Assembly (NCBI GenBank): GCA_022393335.1
Contig: JAJEKB010020807.1
Location: 207,059 to 271,058, forward strand
DNA: 64,000 nucleotides
Direction of reading: 5' to 3'
DNA from: Macrotrachela quadricornifera
Taxonomy: Eukaryota > Rotifera > Eurotatoria > Philodinida > Philodinidae
The translations under genes were made by a program, and so were the position numbers. Below the pieces are notes generated by a model. That model ran no database searches. It was not told the origin of the DNA and was given only the letters and a program-made list of their open reading frames with translations. Shown in pieces: positions 34,401-47,742 of this stretch. Positions within the stretch are counted from its first letter, which is position 1. Every line of letters begins with the position of its first letter.

Positions 34401-36320
34401 TAACTGTTAAATGACGGGAAAATAATTATTACTGCTTTTAATTGGAGTTGAGTCTATGGTGTAAATCTAAATAAATAAAAATAATAAATAGATGATATAT
34501 ACAATATTAATGTTGATATAATTAAATTAAATAATTCATATAATATTTTAGCTTTATGTGCCGTAAAAAAAGAGAAGTTTTATACTTTTTGTTTTCAAAA
34601 ATTTATTGTTAAGTTAAGTCTATTAGCATTTAGGTTAATGTAAATATCAATCTAAATGTTAAAATCTTAGATCCATTGTTATTTAAAGTAACTTATTTTC
34701 AAATATTTCTATTTGTTCTCATCGTTTTTCTAATATTTTTTTATTTTAATCTTGTCATGTAGAACATTTTCATAAATTTTTGTTCAGTAATTTTATATAA
34801 ACAATTTTAGACATTCTAAACATTATATTTTCAAGTAAAGAAAAAATAAATTAGTATCTTATAAAATAATTTTAGAATTTAATGGGTAAGTATATAAGAG
34901 ATATAATAAGGATAGATATATAAATATCAGCGTTGTTTGCATTATAATAATTTTAAGATGGATATAATAAAGTTTTCTAATTATTCAGTTAATCGACTTC
35001 CATATGATATCTCTGGATTACTCATTATAAATCTTGGACTTTATTTTTACATAATTGATTTATAAACAAGCTTAGATGAAGGATAAATTAGAAATAAAGT
35101 AGATCATTCCATATACTAAGCTTTTAATGTAAAATCAATTGAAGACAATAATAAAAATTATTTATAGACAAACATATTATAGCTATTTTGAATTGTATTA
35201 TTTGTTAATTACTATAATTAGTAAAATTTGGTATTGACTAAATGTCTTTGAATGTTATCAACATTTCTAGTATCCAAAATAGATGTGATTTCATTGATTG
35301 ATGATTCACCGAATTATTTATTCAACAAATAATAAAATTTGAGAGAAAAACTTTTTATATTTGAACAATATATGAAGTACACAAATAACATTTTGTCATA
35401 ATTTATTGGAGTTTTTTCTTTTTCAGAAGTGTTAATGAGTTTTTGACGCTATGTATTATAATTATTAAAGGACGGGGCTGTATAAAGATGTGAATCGGCC
35501 TGCCAACTGGAACTGGTGCATGTCTAGATGATTTCTAACCTCACCTTATTGTACGCTATTATTCTTGCATTTCAACGGAATAAGATAACAGTAATATTTC
35601 TTTGCCTAACTGGAATTAGTATCATTTGAAAGAGCGTGAAATTCTGCACAAAATTATGTATGAATCATCCGGAAATAGTAAACATAAATGAATATTACCG
35701 CGATCAAATTGTGTAAAAATGTATGTTTTAGGTAAGTCACTAACATTCGAACTTCTCAAGAGTTTAGAAAATAGCTTTATAATTGCCTTTCTTCTGCAGA
35801 ATGTGATACAATTTTCCATGGGCTACATGCTGGTCTAGTTTTCATGTCAAAATTTTATTGACGAAAACTATTCTAAGATTAGTACTGCCTAAAATATAGA
35901 TCATATGTGGCGCAACTGGATCGTAGATATTTTTAAATAAATGAATGTTTGTATCTTTTGGATAGTTCTTATAAATAAATTAAGGCTCAGAACGAGAATA
36001 AGAGAAGGAGCATCATTACTCGTATCAAGCTCATTCGGATAAACATATCAAAAGATCCAAACATCAATTGATAGTATACAATATTTACATGATTTTCCAT
36101 ATATAAAATAGCGTTTGAACACTTCAAAAAGTGGTTATTAGTCACAAAAACGTCTTTAACAAGCCACAATTAATCAATCCACATCAAGTCTAAGAAACCC
36201 TAAAATTGGTGATTTGTCCATAATATAAATGTATAACATGTTTCGTTCACATATAATGGCACACGTCATCACAATGTTATCCTATATCGACCTATGAAAA
36301 ATCATCAACAATGAAAATTC
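31460..36320. other. AT-rich gene desert
   Basis: Nothing convincing was found. Open frames such as 33416-33727 (plus) and 35622-35819 (minus) lack recognisable domains. The stretch 34000-35450 is especially AT-rich and I considered, without enough support, whether it might be a mitochondrial insertion (see rejected items). Confidence 0.4.
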
Positions 36321-36323
36321 TCT

Positions 36324-36830
36324 TTTCTGATGATAAAATGTTCGACATTGGTGGGGAGTGTGATCAGTGGATCGTGCTGAGGGTGACAAGAAAGGTGGCA
36401 TCAAATAGAAACGAAAATTCCCTCAGAAGGTTATGGTGTGGTTGGCCGTATGCTCGAAGAAAGTTGCACCATTAGTCATTTTCGAGGAAAGTCCTCTAGA
36501 CCATATCTGATATATACAAGTAGTAATTCCCGTATCGCTTTAATACCGCAATCAAGCCTTCGAGAACCTCTGGTCCCTCCAACAAGATTGGTGTCAAACC
36601 TCGCATCCATCATTTAACGCAACAGTGTTGTTAAGACAATTTTCCAACATTCATCGACAAAAATCATTAGCCTCCTAACAGTCTTGATTTGAACTCATTG
36701 AATTATTCAATTTCTAAAAATAATGCTCACCACTTTTATTAATAAATATACCGTTTTATAGAGCATCTCAAGACGAATCTTTGAAAAAAAAATTAGGCTT
36801 CAATAATGAAATTTGACGGAAATAGATAGA
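36324..36830 (+). pseudogene. Mariner transposase fossil
   Basis: The translation, with several stops and frame changes, retains mariner landmarks in order: FSDDKMFDIGG, LRRLWCGWPYARRK (from the usual MVW.GVCSKG region), VIFEESP-like residues, an HHLTQQ-like stretch (CATCATTTAACGCAACAG), and SLDLNSLNYSI-like residues (the DLNPLDYS motif). These correspond to the catalytic core of mariner elements. No intact frame or inverted repeats were found, so it is an old fragment. It is not the same family as the 11.6-13.4 kb copy. Confidence 0.6.
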
Positions 36831-39650
36831 AAATACTAATAATGCCATTTATCCTGAGCCACTCGGTATATCCTCGTCCATCATGCTGCATCCGTTGTTT
36901 TGTGACCTAGATGAAATTTATGAAATAAAAGCACTCGAATATCTCTGTGAGAATTATTTATTTGCAGTCCTTGATCAACATCCAGATCGATAACTTTATT
37001 ATCATTCGAAAGAGAAATTTGCTTTTAATAAAAAGAATTTAATAATATAAGTTGCATTATTTTTATTACAATCGGTTCAAGGAGTTTCTAAGCATTTAGT
37101 AATATTAAAATAGCCCTTTTAAGCATTTTTCTCTTTTTGTTTTGCATTCAGGACATTGAGGCATTCAACGATCGGTGAAGTTTTTGTAAATATTTTTTTC
37201 AAAATATATTTTATATTAACTTTGTCATATATTTTTTTCTACATACGGGACATTGGGACATTGGCTAAAAAATAAAAATATTATAGCTGAGAAAAAATTT
37301 TAGTATATCAATTATATATTTTGAATTTTTTTCTATATCGGAAACACTCAGTGATTGTTAATTTTTATTTATCAGTAATTTTTTTTTATAATTAATTAGT
37401 ATCATTTTTTTGTAATGATGGTGACGTAGCAGCATAGAATTATCAATTAAATTTTAGTAATTAGTAATTTTTTTTTCTAGAATCCATCATTTTTGTGATG
37501 ATGCAGTCGATTTAGGAATGCAGATAGGATATAAAGTATTTTGTTTATGATGGTCTTCGAATAGTGATAAGATCAAATTAAACTAAGACAATAAGAGAAT
37601 AGTTAACGAAATCCAAAATTGTTAGAAATAAAATGAACATTTTCCTAATTAATAGTCGATGAAAGTAAAAATTTGAGTTTATCTTATTAAAAGAAATAAT
37701 ATTTTTTTTTGTTTCACACTTAATAAAAATAATCTTACCTAAGCTTAATTTTGCCTATGACATAAGTGTAAAAATACATTCACTAGTCAATGTGATATGT
37801 AAATATGCATGTGTGATGCGAGAGTTCATTTATATCATTTTGAAGTGAAGCAAAATTTTTTCAGAAAATCATTGAACATAAGATATAAGTTTGATTCATA
37901 ATGATTTGATAATTCTCCTATTGCTCGTGCCTGAAACTAGATGTTTCCGCCAGTGGAACTCGGTCAGTTTAAAGTATGAAAAATGCAAACGAATACTCAC
38001 ATAGAGTCTGTAAAAACACGTCGAAAACAGTATAGAATGTACTCATGAAGCAATTATCAGAATATCATTTAAAGGAATTACTCAGTTTCGATCAGAATGA
38101 CCTACTGAATTCGAACAACTAACAAAAAAATTCTCCTATCTGTATAAGATGTATATTTTTATGTGCTAAAAGAAACTTACTTTACGTTGAAAATGTCAGG
38201 TCATGAATTTACTGTTTTCAAATTTATTGCTTTTAATAAAATAAGGTGAAAACATAAACATTCATCACTATGTTCTGAAAAAAATAATTATGAAAAAACA
38301 GTTTTCAATATTTTACTTTTTTCTAACAGGAAAGAATATTTTTTTTGTGTCCGCATGCTTTCTTTTTACATATATAAATGTTGTTTTTTTTCATTGTGTG
38401 TCTGAGTCGATATGCCTTTGATTTCAAAATAGTGCAGTTGTCATATAAGAATTTCTTGCAACTATTTGAAAGGTGTCATTCAGAATAATTGTTAATTCGA
38501 CAAACGATCATGTCGATCTTTATTCGATAAATTGCTCAAATTATGTGAATGACAACATTGAAAGCTGAACAATCAATGAAGACTCACACCGATGCTTCTA
38601 AATTTACCATATATCTTTGTGATAACATATCTGGTAAGAAAGCTTTAATTTATAACGATACGGCTATACTTAGAGTATCAGCCAGTTTGGCTTCCGAAGA
38701 AGTCTTTTTATTATTATGCTTCAGTTCAAGTCCTCATCGTATCACTTACAAATTTTTATTGCTCTAGGTAATAATGTTGAGAAAATCAGAATAAACATCT
38801 AGGAGAACACTTCCTATTCCGCGATGTGACAAAATAAATCGAATGTATGGAACTAATTCCGTGGACAGAACTGGTTCCGAAATGTTGAACGTTGAGGGAT
38901 AATATGACTGTTTACATCTAGAGGGATCAAACGTAACTAAATGTCATGGGCATAGCCATGATTCACATACTCGAATTCATGCTTTCTTTCATTCCTACTT
39001 GTATACTGTTTATATATTCCTCCTTCGTTTGATCATTTTTATGATATAGCTTAACCCATGATGATGATGTATGCTCATGACATGCTTCACTTTTTTTTGT
39101 TCTTGCATTTATATTCATTGGTTATTTCCTGTTTCATGTGTTATACACGGAGCGAGTCTCACCATATCACAGTTGACAATGTTATACAATGCACAAAAAA
39201 AAGTAAACACTCGCTTTATCAAAACAAATTACATGCATTCATGTGAAAAGAAAAAAAAATTGATAATTACACTAATAGAAAATAGCCTTCTTTTTGCATA
39301 AAAGAGTTCAATATATTTTTTTACTTCGCCAAAGTCGCGTTATTTTGCTTTGATCAGAAGTATAAACCTTCCCTAATTGTTCCCACAAGTAGTTTTATTT
39401 GTGGAGCTCAGCATCGCAAGGTCATCCAAACCTAGCAAGAGCTCGCGCATACTGCACGGCTGTTTTTTCCTCTGACGTATGACATCAAAATCCTGTAGTT
39501 TAATTCTCTTACAATGCATGTATTTTTACATTTTATGTAGCGCTTACAGTCTTATATCCTTGTTCCCTCATCTCTCAATTGCCTTTTCCTTACTGATTTA
39601 CCCCTTCTTGCCTGAATGTCTTCAGCCCCTATGAGTTTCCCCATATAATA
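36831..39650. other. AT-rich intergenic, no gene recognised
   Basis: Includes long T runs and a small duplicated word (ACATTGGGACATTGG near 37250). Open frames at 38549-38767 and 39058-39301 overlap low-complexity sequence and are not called. Confidence 0.35.
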
Positions 39651-39654
39651 GCCC

Positions 39655-39872
39655 TTAGGATCTTCCACTTATATAAACATGTGACCTTTGATCATTAGCT
39701 TCGCACACACAGTGAAACACATACTGAACAATAGGTAGTTTTGCTTTTAAACGATCCAATGATATTGAATATTTGATAGACTGCACAACGTCTCGATATT
39801 GACTAGCACTACATTGTGTCATACGAATGGCCAAGTCATAATATTCATGTATCCGATTGATTTCTGAATAGA
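39655..39872 (-). CDS. Possible exon of an unrecognised gene
   Basis: On the minus strand an acceptor-like TTTTCTATTCAG precedes a frame reading INRIHEYYDLAIRMTQ, SQYRDVVQSIKYSIS and FHCVCEANDQRSH, ending in a stop at 39655. The composition looks protein-like and is not simple repeat, but no domain is recognised and no upstream exon could be joined with confidence. It could be the last exon of a small gene or a gene remnant. Confidence 0.3.
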
Positions 39873-40106
39873 AAATAAAAATATGCAACATAATTTGTAT
39901 CGTGCCTGCTCAATATCAGATTTATAGCGACAAAAAATTCTAATAAGATGTAGTAGTGCGGCTTCCTAAACAGATACTTTGATTGTTTTGCACAATATTA
40001 GCAAAAAAGACATACTTCAGAAACAAATCTTTTGGCATCTATAGACATAGCAAACGCTGAGAATCAAAAATACAACAGTTTGTTATCATATTCAGTACAT
40101 ATGTAG

Positions 40107-40852
40107 AACTTACTAGGAGAACGAATAAAAACTGAAATTTGGTTACCAAGACTATACCGTTTAGATATATATGAAAATTTAAGATCACATTATCACAACA
40201 ATAGAAAAAAACTATATACTTGCGAAACTTTGATAAAAACATAATTATATATTGAGTTTTTTTCAGATAATATCATGATTTCTAAATTTTTTATCTTAAC
40301 AACTATTTGATATTTGAATATTCTCAAATATACTTGTATTGTATACAAATTCTATCCACATTTGACTACTTCAATCAAACTATTTGTGACATTCAAAATC
40401 AGCATCAAAATCGGAATATAATGACATATGTTTTATTAAAAAAAGTATTTTCCATTAAAATTGCACTATAGGAGGTAAACACGGAATTTTTGAATAAGAA
40501 GACTAGAGAGAAGTAAGAGCGCGATTCTGATTTTGATTTCGAATGTCACAAGTAGTTTAATTGAAAATGAAATATTAATGATCGAAGCCCCTAAATGTGA
40601 ATAGAATTTGTATACAATATAAGTATATTCGAAAATATTTGAATATCAAGTAGTTGTTTATATAAAAAGTTTAGAAATCACGATATTATCTGTAGAAAAC
40701 TTAGTATACGATTATGGTTTTATCAAAGTTTCGCAGGTATATAGTTCTTTCTATTGTTGCGTTAATGTGATCTGAAATTTTCATATATATATATAAACGG
40801 TATAGTCTTGGTGACCAAATTTCAGCTTTTATTCGTTGTCCTAATAAGTTTT
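40107..40852. repeat. Palindromic miniature element, about 0.75 kb
   Basis: The left arm (40107-40430) pairs with the right arm (40520-40852), leaving a spacer of about 90 bp. GAACGAATAAAAACTGAAAT near 40120 matches the complement near 40822-40840, and ACTATACCGTTTA and AGTTTCGCA words also pair. Moderately diverged. No transposase; the open frame on the minus strand (40039-40242) lies in the left arm and is not a gene. Confidence 0.7.
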
Positions 40853-41264
40853 AAAAAATGATGATTATATGAATTTAGAATATCTAGAACATTGTTACTA
40901 CATATCAAATCCGAATTTTAAAACTTTTCTCTATGGTGAAAAAAAAGTTCTGTTTAGAGGTTTCAATTACTCGTTGATATGTAGTGCTAAAGATATTCGC
41001 TTATCTTTATAAGTTTGAGAAAAGTGATATTCCTTAAGGCCCCTATCGCCCCGAAAAAATGTCAATTTTCGTCAAGAATTTCGAAATTGAGATTAATGCA
41101 TCGGAAGATAGGCCATGTTCAGATCTTTTAAAAACAATATGAATTTCGTTTTTGGCATCTCGTTTCTAGCAAGATTTCTGCGATGTATTACTTGAAAAAC
41201 AGGCTATTTTTGAAAAAAAACGAAAAATAATTTTTATTTTTTCTCAGTTTATGAGTTTTTAATC

Positions 41265-41600
41265 TTTTGTTCAAGATTTCTCGATTCAGGCTCGTGCAAC
41301 ATGTTTAAATGTTTTGTTAGAAAGAACACACGAAAATGCAGGACACTATAGAGTCATTTTTTTTTAAATTAAGCTTTATTTTTACTACATTGACAGGCAC
41401 TTATGTAACTAAACACCCATTTTTGGCGCGTTTATTGAAACATTGAACTTGTAATCGTGCTCCTCCACCACAAGAGTAAGAATATAAGAAAAGGGCTCTA
41501 TGCTGTCGTGCATTTTGACATTCTCTTTCTAACAAAAAAATTAAACATGTAACACGAGCCTCGACCGAGAAATCTTGCACATAAAATGAGCTATTTTTTT
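41265..41600. repeat. Inverted repeat with about 140-bp spacer
   Basis: 41265-41360 (including CAAGATTTCTCGATTCAGGC) is complementary to 41495-41600 (GCCTCGACCGAGAAATCTTG), and both arms carry ACATGTTTAA and TTGTTAGAAAGA words. It is probably the core of another decayed foldback element spanning roughly 40.9-41.75 kb. Confidence 0.6.
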
Positions 41601-44182
41601 ACCCTTGTTTCGTTCATATCTCTGTCAAGCATCATGTTATAAAGCTGAAAATTTTACTACAGCCTCTTCATTTCAGCCTATATATACGTGCCTGGACCGA
41701 GATCGTTCTGGAGGGGTGGCGAGTCTTAATGCATTACTGAGCCTAAACTACAACACTGATAATTAAACCTTCATTGCAACAATATGAAAGGCACAAAGAT
41801 AAGAATATATAATATTCAGACGCCTACGGACATGATGAACAATTAGGAGAAAGATATGAGATGATGGATGAAAATTTGAAAAGTTAGAACAATTTTCCAG
41901 TCTAAAGAATTTATAAATCTTGATATAATAAGAGAAAAAATACTGAATATTATTAATTGATCTGAATCCATTATGTTGTCCAGAAGTACGTACTTGATAC
42001 TGGCACATGTCCAGACTTATGTTTGACATAGGTCAAATTTTGCACTAATTCGATCTGCGTCGGTTACTGTTCAGTGTTTGAAAAATAGAAGCTATTCACT
42101 AAATTACTTCACATTCTTATCAATCACCTAGTGTTATACGATATGAAGAGTTCGTCTATTTAAATATATTCCGTATTAAGCAGTTTGTAGGAGATATTTT
42201 ATACTCGTTTGGATTCAAAGATTTTATAAATTGTTATTTTAAAAGTTTGTTTATATGTTCGTTGATTAGATGCGTCATGTTGTGTGCATAATAATATTTT
42301 CATCCATGCTCCTAATGTGTCTTTGTCAAAGAATTGAAGTTTCACTAATAAAAAACAATCTTTTGTAGTACAAAACACTCCTTTTTAAACTCTTGCCTCT
42401 ACTTTTTTCAAAAGAATTACTCTAGAAAAAGATCAAGATGACAGGTTTTCCTAAGGTGAGACACAAAGATTTCTTTGAAGTAGTTTGTAATTATGAAAAA
42501 AATATTAGGAGATTTAATTCTTCTATGCATCTTAGAAACCAAATATATCGACGAACAGTTCCTTACTTTTGACTATTAAAATTTATTTTGATGCATCATT
42601 TATTTGTTTTATATCGAATATTGATTAGTACGTGAAAAAGAGATTACAATTTATTTAATTCTTAGCATCGATATTCAGTATAGTCTTTATCTTTATCAAT
42701 GTCCAATATTCAAACTGATAGATTATCATCAGATAAACCCTTAGATACATTTATCTCATTAAAACCTTTTCATTGGTTCTCAAAATTAATGGCAGTTATT
42801 TCATCAAGAATCTATTGTTAATATAAAATAGAATACATAAACCATCTGATCTTTATAAGAGAAAAATCGAAAAGAAAATGCATTTGTACAAAAATAACAG
42901 AACAAATATTTCGACACTATCGCCATGATAGACTATATTTATTATTACTGCAGTAAAGGTCAAAGTCACATTAATTATGTCATTGAACAGTTTGCAATAC
43001 AGCGTTCTTGTAAGTCATATTTACTTGAAGAACGATCAGTTCATTAATATCTGTTTGAAGATTTATTCCCGACAGTTTTTCTACACTCATGTTATTTTAT
43101 CTAAAGTCGAAAATCAATCAATTTTTCTATTGAAAAAACTCCACATGTGGTGAGGTAACAAAAGAAAAATTTTACAGAACGAAAACAGAATTCTTATAAA
43201 TACTAGTCTAATGAGAATGAATAAGATGTGGAAGCAAATGTCACGGAACGATATCCGTACGGCATGAATATTTCTTGCTCCAATGATCTCGAACTCATGT
43301 TATAGAAGGTATGCTAATCTATGAGCAAACTTTTTAAATAATAAATTTTTTCTCTAAAAATGAAGACTTTAATCATTTTATCAAATCTTGATCTCAAAAT
43401 AATGAAAATGTTTCATATAAACAAGTCGATAATGGCTTGCCGATTGGCGTATTATTCAACTCTTGTAATTAGAGAATAAAAATAATATTGAAACTGCAAA
43501 ATTTCAGTAAAAAAGATGTTTAAATTTTATTTTGATAAAGTTTTAAGATACACATTTCGATGAATATGTCACTAAAAACACATTAGAGATTAAAATCGAA
43601 TCAAATCAGAACGTTTTGATTAACTCTAAAATTTGAAGAGCAAAATTCAGTTTTCATATGGTTGATATTCTCTGTATTTTATGATTTTTCAAATTGTATC
43701 GGTTTGTTCGTGTAAAAAGTCGACTAGTTCAACTAATGATTGCTTTTTTATTAAAAATGTCAGCTTCTGTTCATCTATTTGAATATTATTATTTTCGGCA
43801 TATCCTGATTCACCAAATAAGTTGATGACTGATTTTTGAATATTTGAGTTCAAAAATAAATATTAAGATGTTAATTCTAATTGAATTACTGTAGAATTGA
43901 TCTAACTTTTCGAAAAAAAAATTTTTTTTTTGAATGATTTCATTTTCAAAAAAATCGAATGTTTTTACTGAGGTGAATGTTTTATTTTTGAAATCATTAC
44001 GAGTGACGATATGTTTAAAAAGAACTTTGTAGAAAAATATTATTCGATAGGATAACAAATCATGTACACAATAAATCTTGTCTATTATATGCCACTAAAG
44101 ATTAAATTTCTCTTTTCTAGATCGATATAAAAATAAACAAAATCAAATTAAATTTTCATTTAGAAAATAAAATAATCTTAAA
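41601..44182. other. AT-rich intergenic upstream of the channel gene
   Basis: No gene recognised. A CGATATAAAAATA stretch near 44124-44136 lies about 55 bases before the channel start and could act as a TATA element, but this is weak. Confidence 0.35.
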
Positions 44183-46071
44183 ATGATAAAATTGCAGGTT
44201 CTGATTATCCTTATATATAATTTATTTTACTTTTGTAACTGCGGAACATTACCAGCTTCACAACTAGCTGAACAAACATTAATAACAACATTATTAAATG
44301 GTTATAATAAAAACATAAGGCCAGAGGATCAAGTATCTGTTGACATAACTGCTACATTACTACAAATCATAGGTATAGATGAAAAACAACAAATAATGAC
44401 ATCAAGTACATTTATTTCACAAACCTGGTTTGATGATCGATTATCATGGGCACCAAATGCTTCAAATAATACTATTGAAGTAGTTATGTTACCAGTTAAA
44501 AGTTTGTGGATACCAGATACAATGATATTAAATTCAGCAGATGCAAGTGGTTATCTCACAGTTGGTGATTATAGTTTAGCATCTGTTTATTATACAGGTC
44601 AAGTTTATATGATATTACCAGCATTAACAATAAGAACAAGATGTAATTTCAATGTCGGAATGTTTCCATTTGATAAACAAATGTGTAGTATTAATTTAAC
44701 ATCATGGAGTCAAGGAGAAAATAGAATTCTTTATACAGAAAATGATAGTATAGTTATTGATACTAGTGGATATATTGAACATCCTTTATGGGAATTAAAT
44801 GGAACAGATATGGCTGTTATTCGAGCAGGAGATAGAGCACCATATGAAGATACTTATAATGCTGTTATATCCGTACAATTATATTTTAAAAGAAAACCAT
44901 TATTTTTTATCATGAATGGAATATTTGCATGTTTAATTTTAAATTGTGTCACTTTATTATCATTTGCATTAGCTTTTGGAATGCAAGTTGGTCTATGTAA
45001 GAATATTTTATTTGGTTTAATATTAGATAGAATTTCGAAATAAAATATTCTTATTTATATTTTAGGTATGACATGTTTTATGACATATTCTGTTTATTCA
45101 TTAAATTTTACCAATCTGTTTCCACAACAATCTCAATATTTAATGATGATAACATTATATTTTATGTTATCAATTTTTTGGACATTATTATCATTGGGAT
45201 GGTTTGTTCTCTATAATTATTATACAACAAAATCTGAAATGCCAAAGCCACTTTATGCTTTTTGTGGATTATTACAAAAAGTATTTTTTTGTTGCTTTCC
45301 ACGACCAAAGAAAGATGAAAAGAAATATACTAGTATTGAAAATGGTAAGTTTAATAAATATCAGGATAAACAAATTACGAGAGCACTAATGATTAAAAAA
45401 ATCAGATGTTTGTTGCCAGAATCCTGTTTGAGTTTTGTCTGGAGATTCTACGAAGTATTTCTGAAACTTTTTTTTTTCATAAATATTCTTCAGGAGTGTT
45501 CTGAGCGAGAAAAAGAATCTAGGGATGATCTTTCTCCAATAATCGGAAGCTAACATTTGGACATCGATAGAAAATATGATAGTTGCATGGTAAAATAAAG
45601 ATATCAGTTGGTTTCTTTTTACTGAAAATCAATGCTGAAATAATATTTTTTGCTAAAATCTTTTGTTTGGCGCCGGTTGCATTAAGTTTTTACTAGATGA
45701 AAAATTGTTACATTTTAGGTGATCTGACTAAAATTAAAGCTAAACGTAAGAGAATTCTCCTTCCTCCAATCGTGTATGTATCTGAATCCACTTCACATCC
45801 TTCTACTTCTGAAACCTCCGCACCAGACAAGAATATGGAAACGACAACATCTGAAAATATTAATGAAACAAAGGAGGAACAGAAACCAAAATGCAACTTC
45901 TGCAATAGATGTAATTCATGTCAAGCTTCTGTGGATAAAGATAAAGACAAAGGAAAAAACAAAAAAGAAATTGAAGAGAAATGCAATGCATTAAATTATT
46001 TCGTCTTTATTTGTATATTTTTATGTATGTTTATTTCTGATTTGGTTGTATGGTTATTAATGGCAAGATGA
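44183..46071 (+). CDS. Cys-loop ligand-gated ion channel subunit (nicotinic-receptor-like), three exons
   Basis: Exons 44183-44996, 45066-45344 and 45719-46071 join in frame to 481 residues; introns are 69 and 374 bp. A signal peptide (residues 1-20) is followed by a ligand-binding domain with WFDDRLSWAP at 82-91, the Cys-loop CNFNVGMFPFDKQMC at 154-168, and VQLYFKRKPLFF leading into M1 (about 240-262). M2 is about 268-290 and M3 about 297-322. The M3-M4 loop is charged and Cys-rich (CNFCNRCNSCQ). M4 is near the C terminus (NYFVFICIFLCMFISDLVVW). Loop C lacks the adjacent Cys pair of acetylcholine-binding alpha subunits. The M1-M2 corner reads AFGMQVG instead of the usual GEK type, so ion selectivity cannot be assigned to the standard cation class. 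Likely a plasma-membrane pentameric channel subunit of unknown ligand. Reading through intron 2 gives a short alternative end and is probably not genuine. Confidence 0.85.
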
Positions 46072-47240
46072 AAAACAACTTCAACTTCTTTCTTTAACTT
46101 TAATATTTTCTCAATTATTATTAAAACATATAATGCGTCGATCATTGAGTTTCGTTTGACTAAATATCCTGAACAGGAATTATAGAGAAATTAACATTGT
46201 ATTATCAAAAAGAACTCATACTCGAGATCGCGCGATACATTTGGAACTCTTGTTATTATCGCTTTAGACCTATCTCTAAAGACGTTTCTTAATTAAATCT
46301 ATTAAAGTAACTTCTCATCGATTGTGGTCACTCTCTCTGACGAGATGCTACTTTTGATTCCTCATTTTTATGTTCTCTTGGTGTGTATCTACATATCACT
46401 AATAATGCTCACGATTTCGATCAAAACTGAAATGCATTCAGAATATTGAAAACTCCTGCAGATTTCCATTTTATAAAATAATTAACCCTTTCGTGGCGAT
46501 ATTACATTTTATAAAAAGTTTGTTTATTTGACATTTGGCAGTTATAGTGCTCTTTGTTACTGCTGGAAGTCCTAGCAGCCACCTGACTCTATCGTTTATA
46601 ATATAGCTTTTATTAGAAGTCTTGTAATGTATGATAGAGGCCTGAAAAAGAGTACAATGAATAGGCTAATATTTCATTTCCTGTACTCGTGACTCGTTTT
46701 TTGCTTCCAGTTCTGGACCACGAATGGTGTAGCTGTAGGCAAAGCAAGGTCTTCAGCTGACAGTAGGGTGTCCACTTTTGACGAAAAATGTGGTGCTGTA
46801 ATAAGCATAAGCAATCGAAAAGGAGCAGTATTTTCTTCATTTTTTTAGCTTATATAGCACACATGCATTGCAAAGTGAAATATCGAATAAACAGATTTGA
46901 TATCCGATCAGTGGAGATTGATATTAATCACAGAAAGTGTTGATAAAATTTCAAGGGAACTATATCAAAGCTTATTAATAATAGAAAGTTAAAATAAAGT
47001 ATTTTCAACAAAACGAGTCATAAATTTTAAGTTCATTCTCACTGTGATATGAGTTCATCATACGTTAACCAAGCTTATACGATTGCCACACATCTAGTAT
47101 TAAAAATAACTTTCATGAAAAATCTATATCGCACATGAAATCTAGCTCCGCTTTTCTAGGAAGTGCTCGGGATAATGGGGTTAACTTTAATAATGCATTA
47201 CAGAAATATTTCACATATTTTTTCCGTATAAAGATCAATT
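46072..47240. other. Intergenic with a piggyBac-type end
   Basis: TTAACCCTTTCGTGGCGATA begins at 46492 and looks like a piggyBac terminal repeat (compare 17363 and 18072), but no matching opposite end was found. No gene recognised. Confidence 0.4.
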
Positions 47241-47244
47241 ATAT

Positions 47245-47742
47245 ACAAGTAACGTTCGTCACTTCGACTCACTTAACCCTCAACTGAATGAAGAAAAGTG
47301 GTAATGTCTCTCCCTACTCTATTTTTCATTTTCATTCTCTACATAACACGAAGTAGAAACACGTATCATTTAAGATTTTTATACTATTCTAAAACTATCA
47401 TTATAGAATAAAATTCAACAAGGTAGCGCTCAACCTGTAGATTGGTTGACCATTTTCTCAAAGAAATATTGCATTCCTACATTTAAGTAAAGTTTGTCCG
47501 ATCATGTTAGATATTTCAAACTTTGATTCCATATAGAATCATAAGAATATAAAACTCTTTCAATTAGTTCTCAGTTTATTAAACAGAAATTTTGCTTAAA
47601 GAACACATAATTTGATAGGCTTAGCTCCTTAGTATGATCCCGATCATTTAATAGTAACGGCATTGGTTTAAACTGCTAAGAATCAATTTATAACTGATTC
47701 ATGTGAGTCTATACTAAAGCAAAATTTTCGCGATCAATTACG
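47245..47742 (+). repeat. Dispersed repeat, second copy near 58.9 kb
   Basis: Starts ACAAGTAACGTTCGTCACTT, then GACTCACTTAACCCT. The same start occurs at 58909 (GACAAACAAGTAACGCTCG), followed about 350-500 bp later in both places by the 58-bp GC-rich hairpin. A related start is on the minus strand at 8300. It is non-coding. Confidence 0.55.

Noticed and set aside
34000..35460. Possible mitochondrial DNA insertion
   Set aside because: Extremely AT-rich with a minus-strand stretch reading like a hydrophobic peptide when TGA is read as Trp, but no recognisable mitochondrial gene, tRNA or gene order could be established.
45345..45553. Read-through end of the channel gene in intron 2
   Set aside because: Splicing at 45344/45719 restores a longer product with the expected M4 helix, so the read-through is likely intronic.
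47160..47200. Partner end for the piggyBac-type repeat at 46492
   Set aside because: GGGGTTAAC near 47177 shares only a few bases beyond TTAACCC with the left end.
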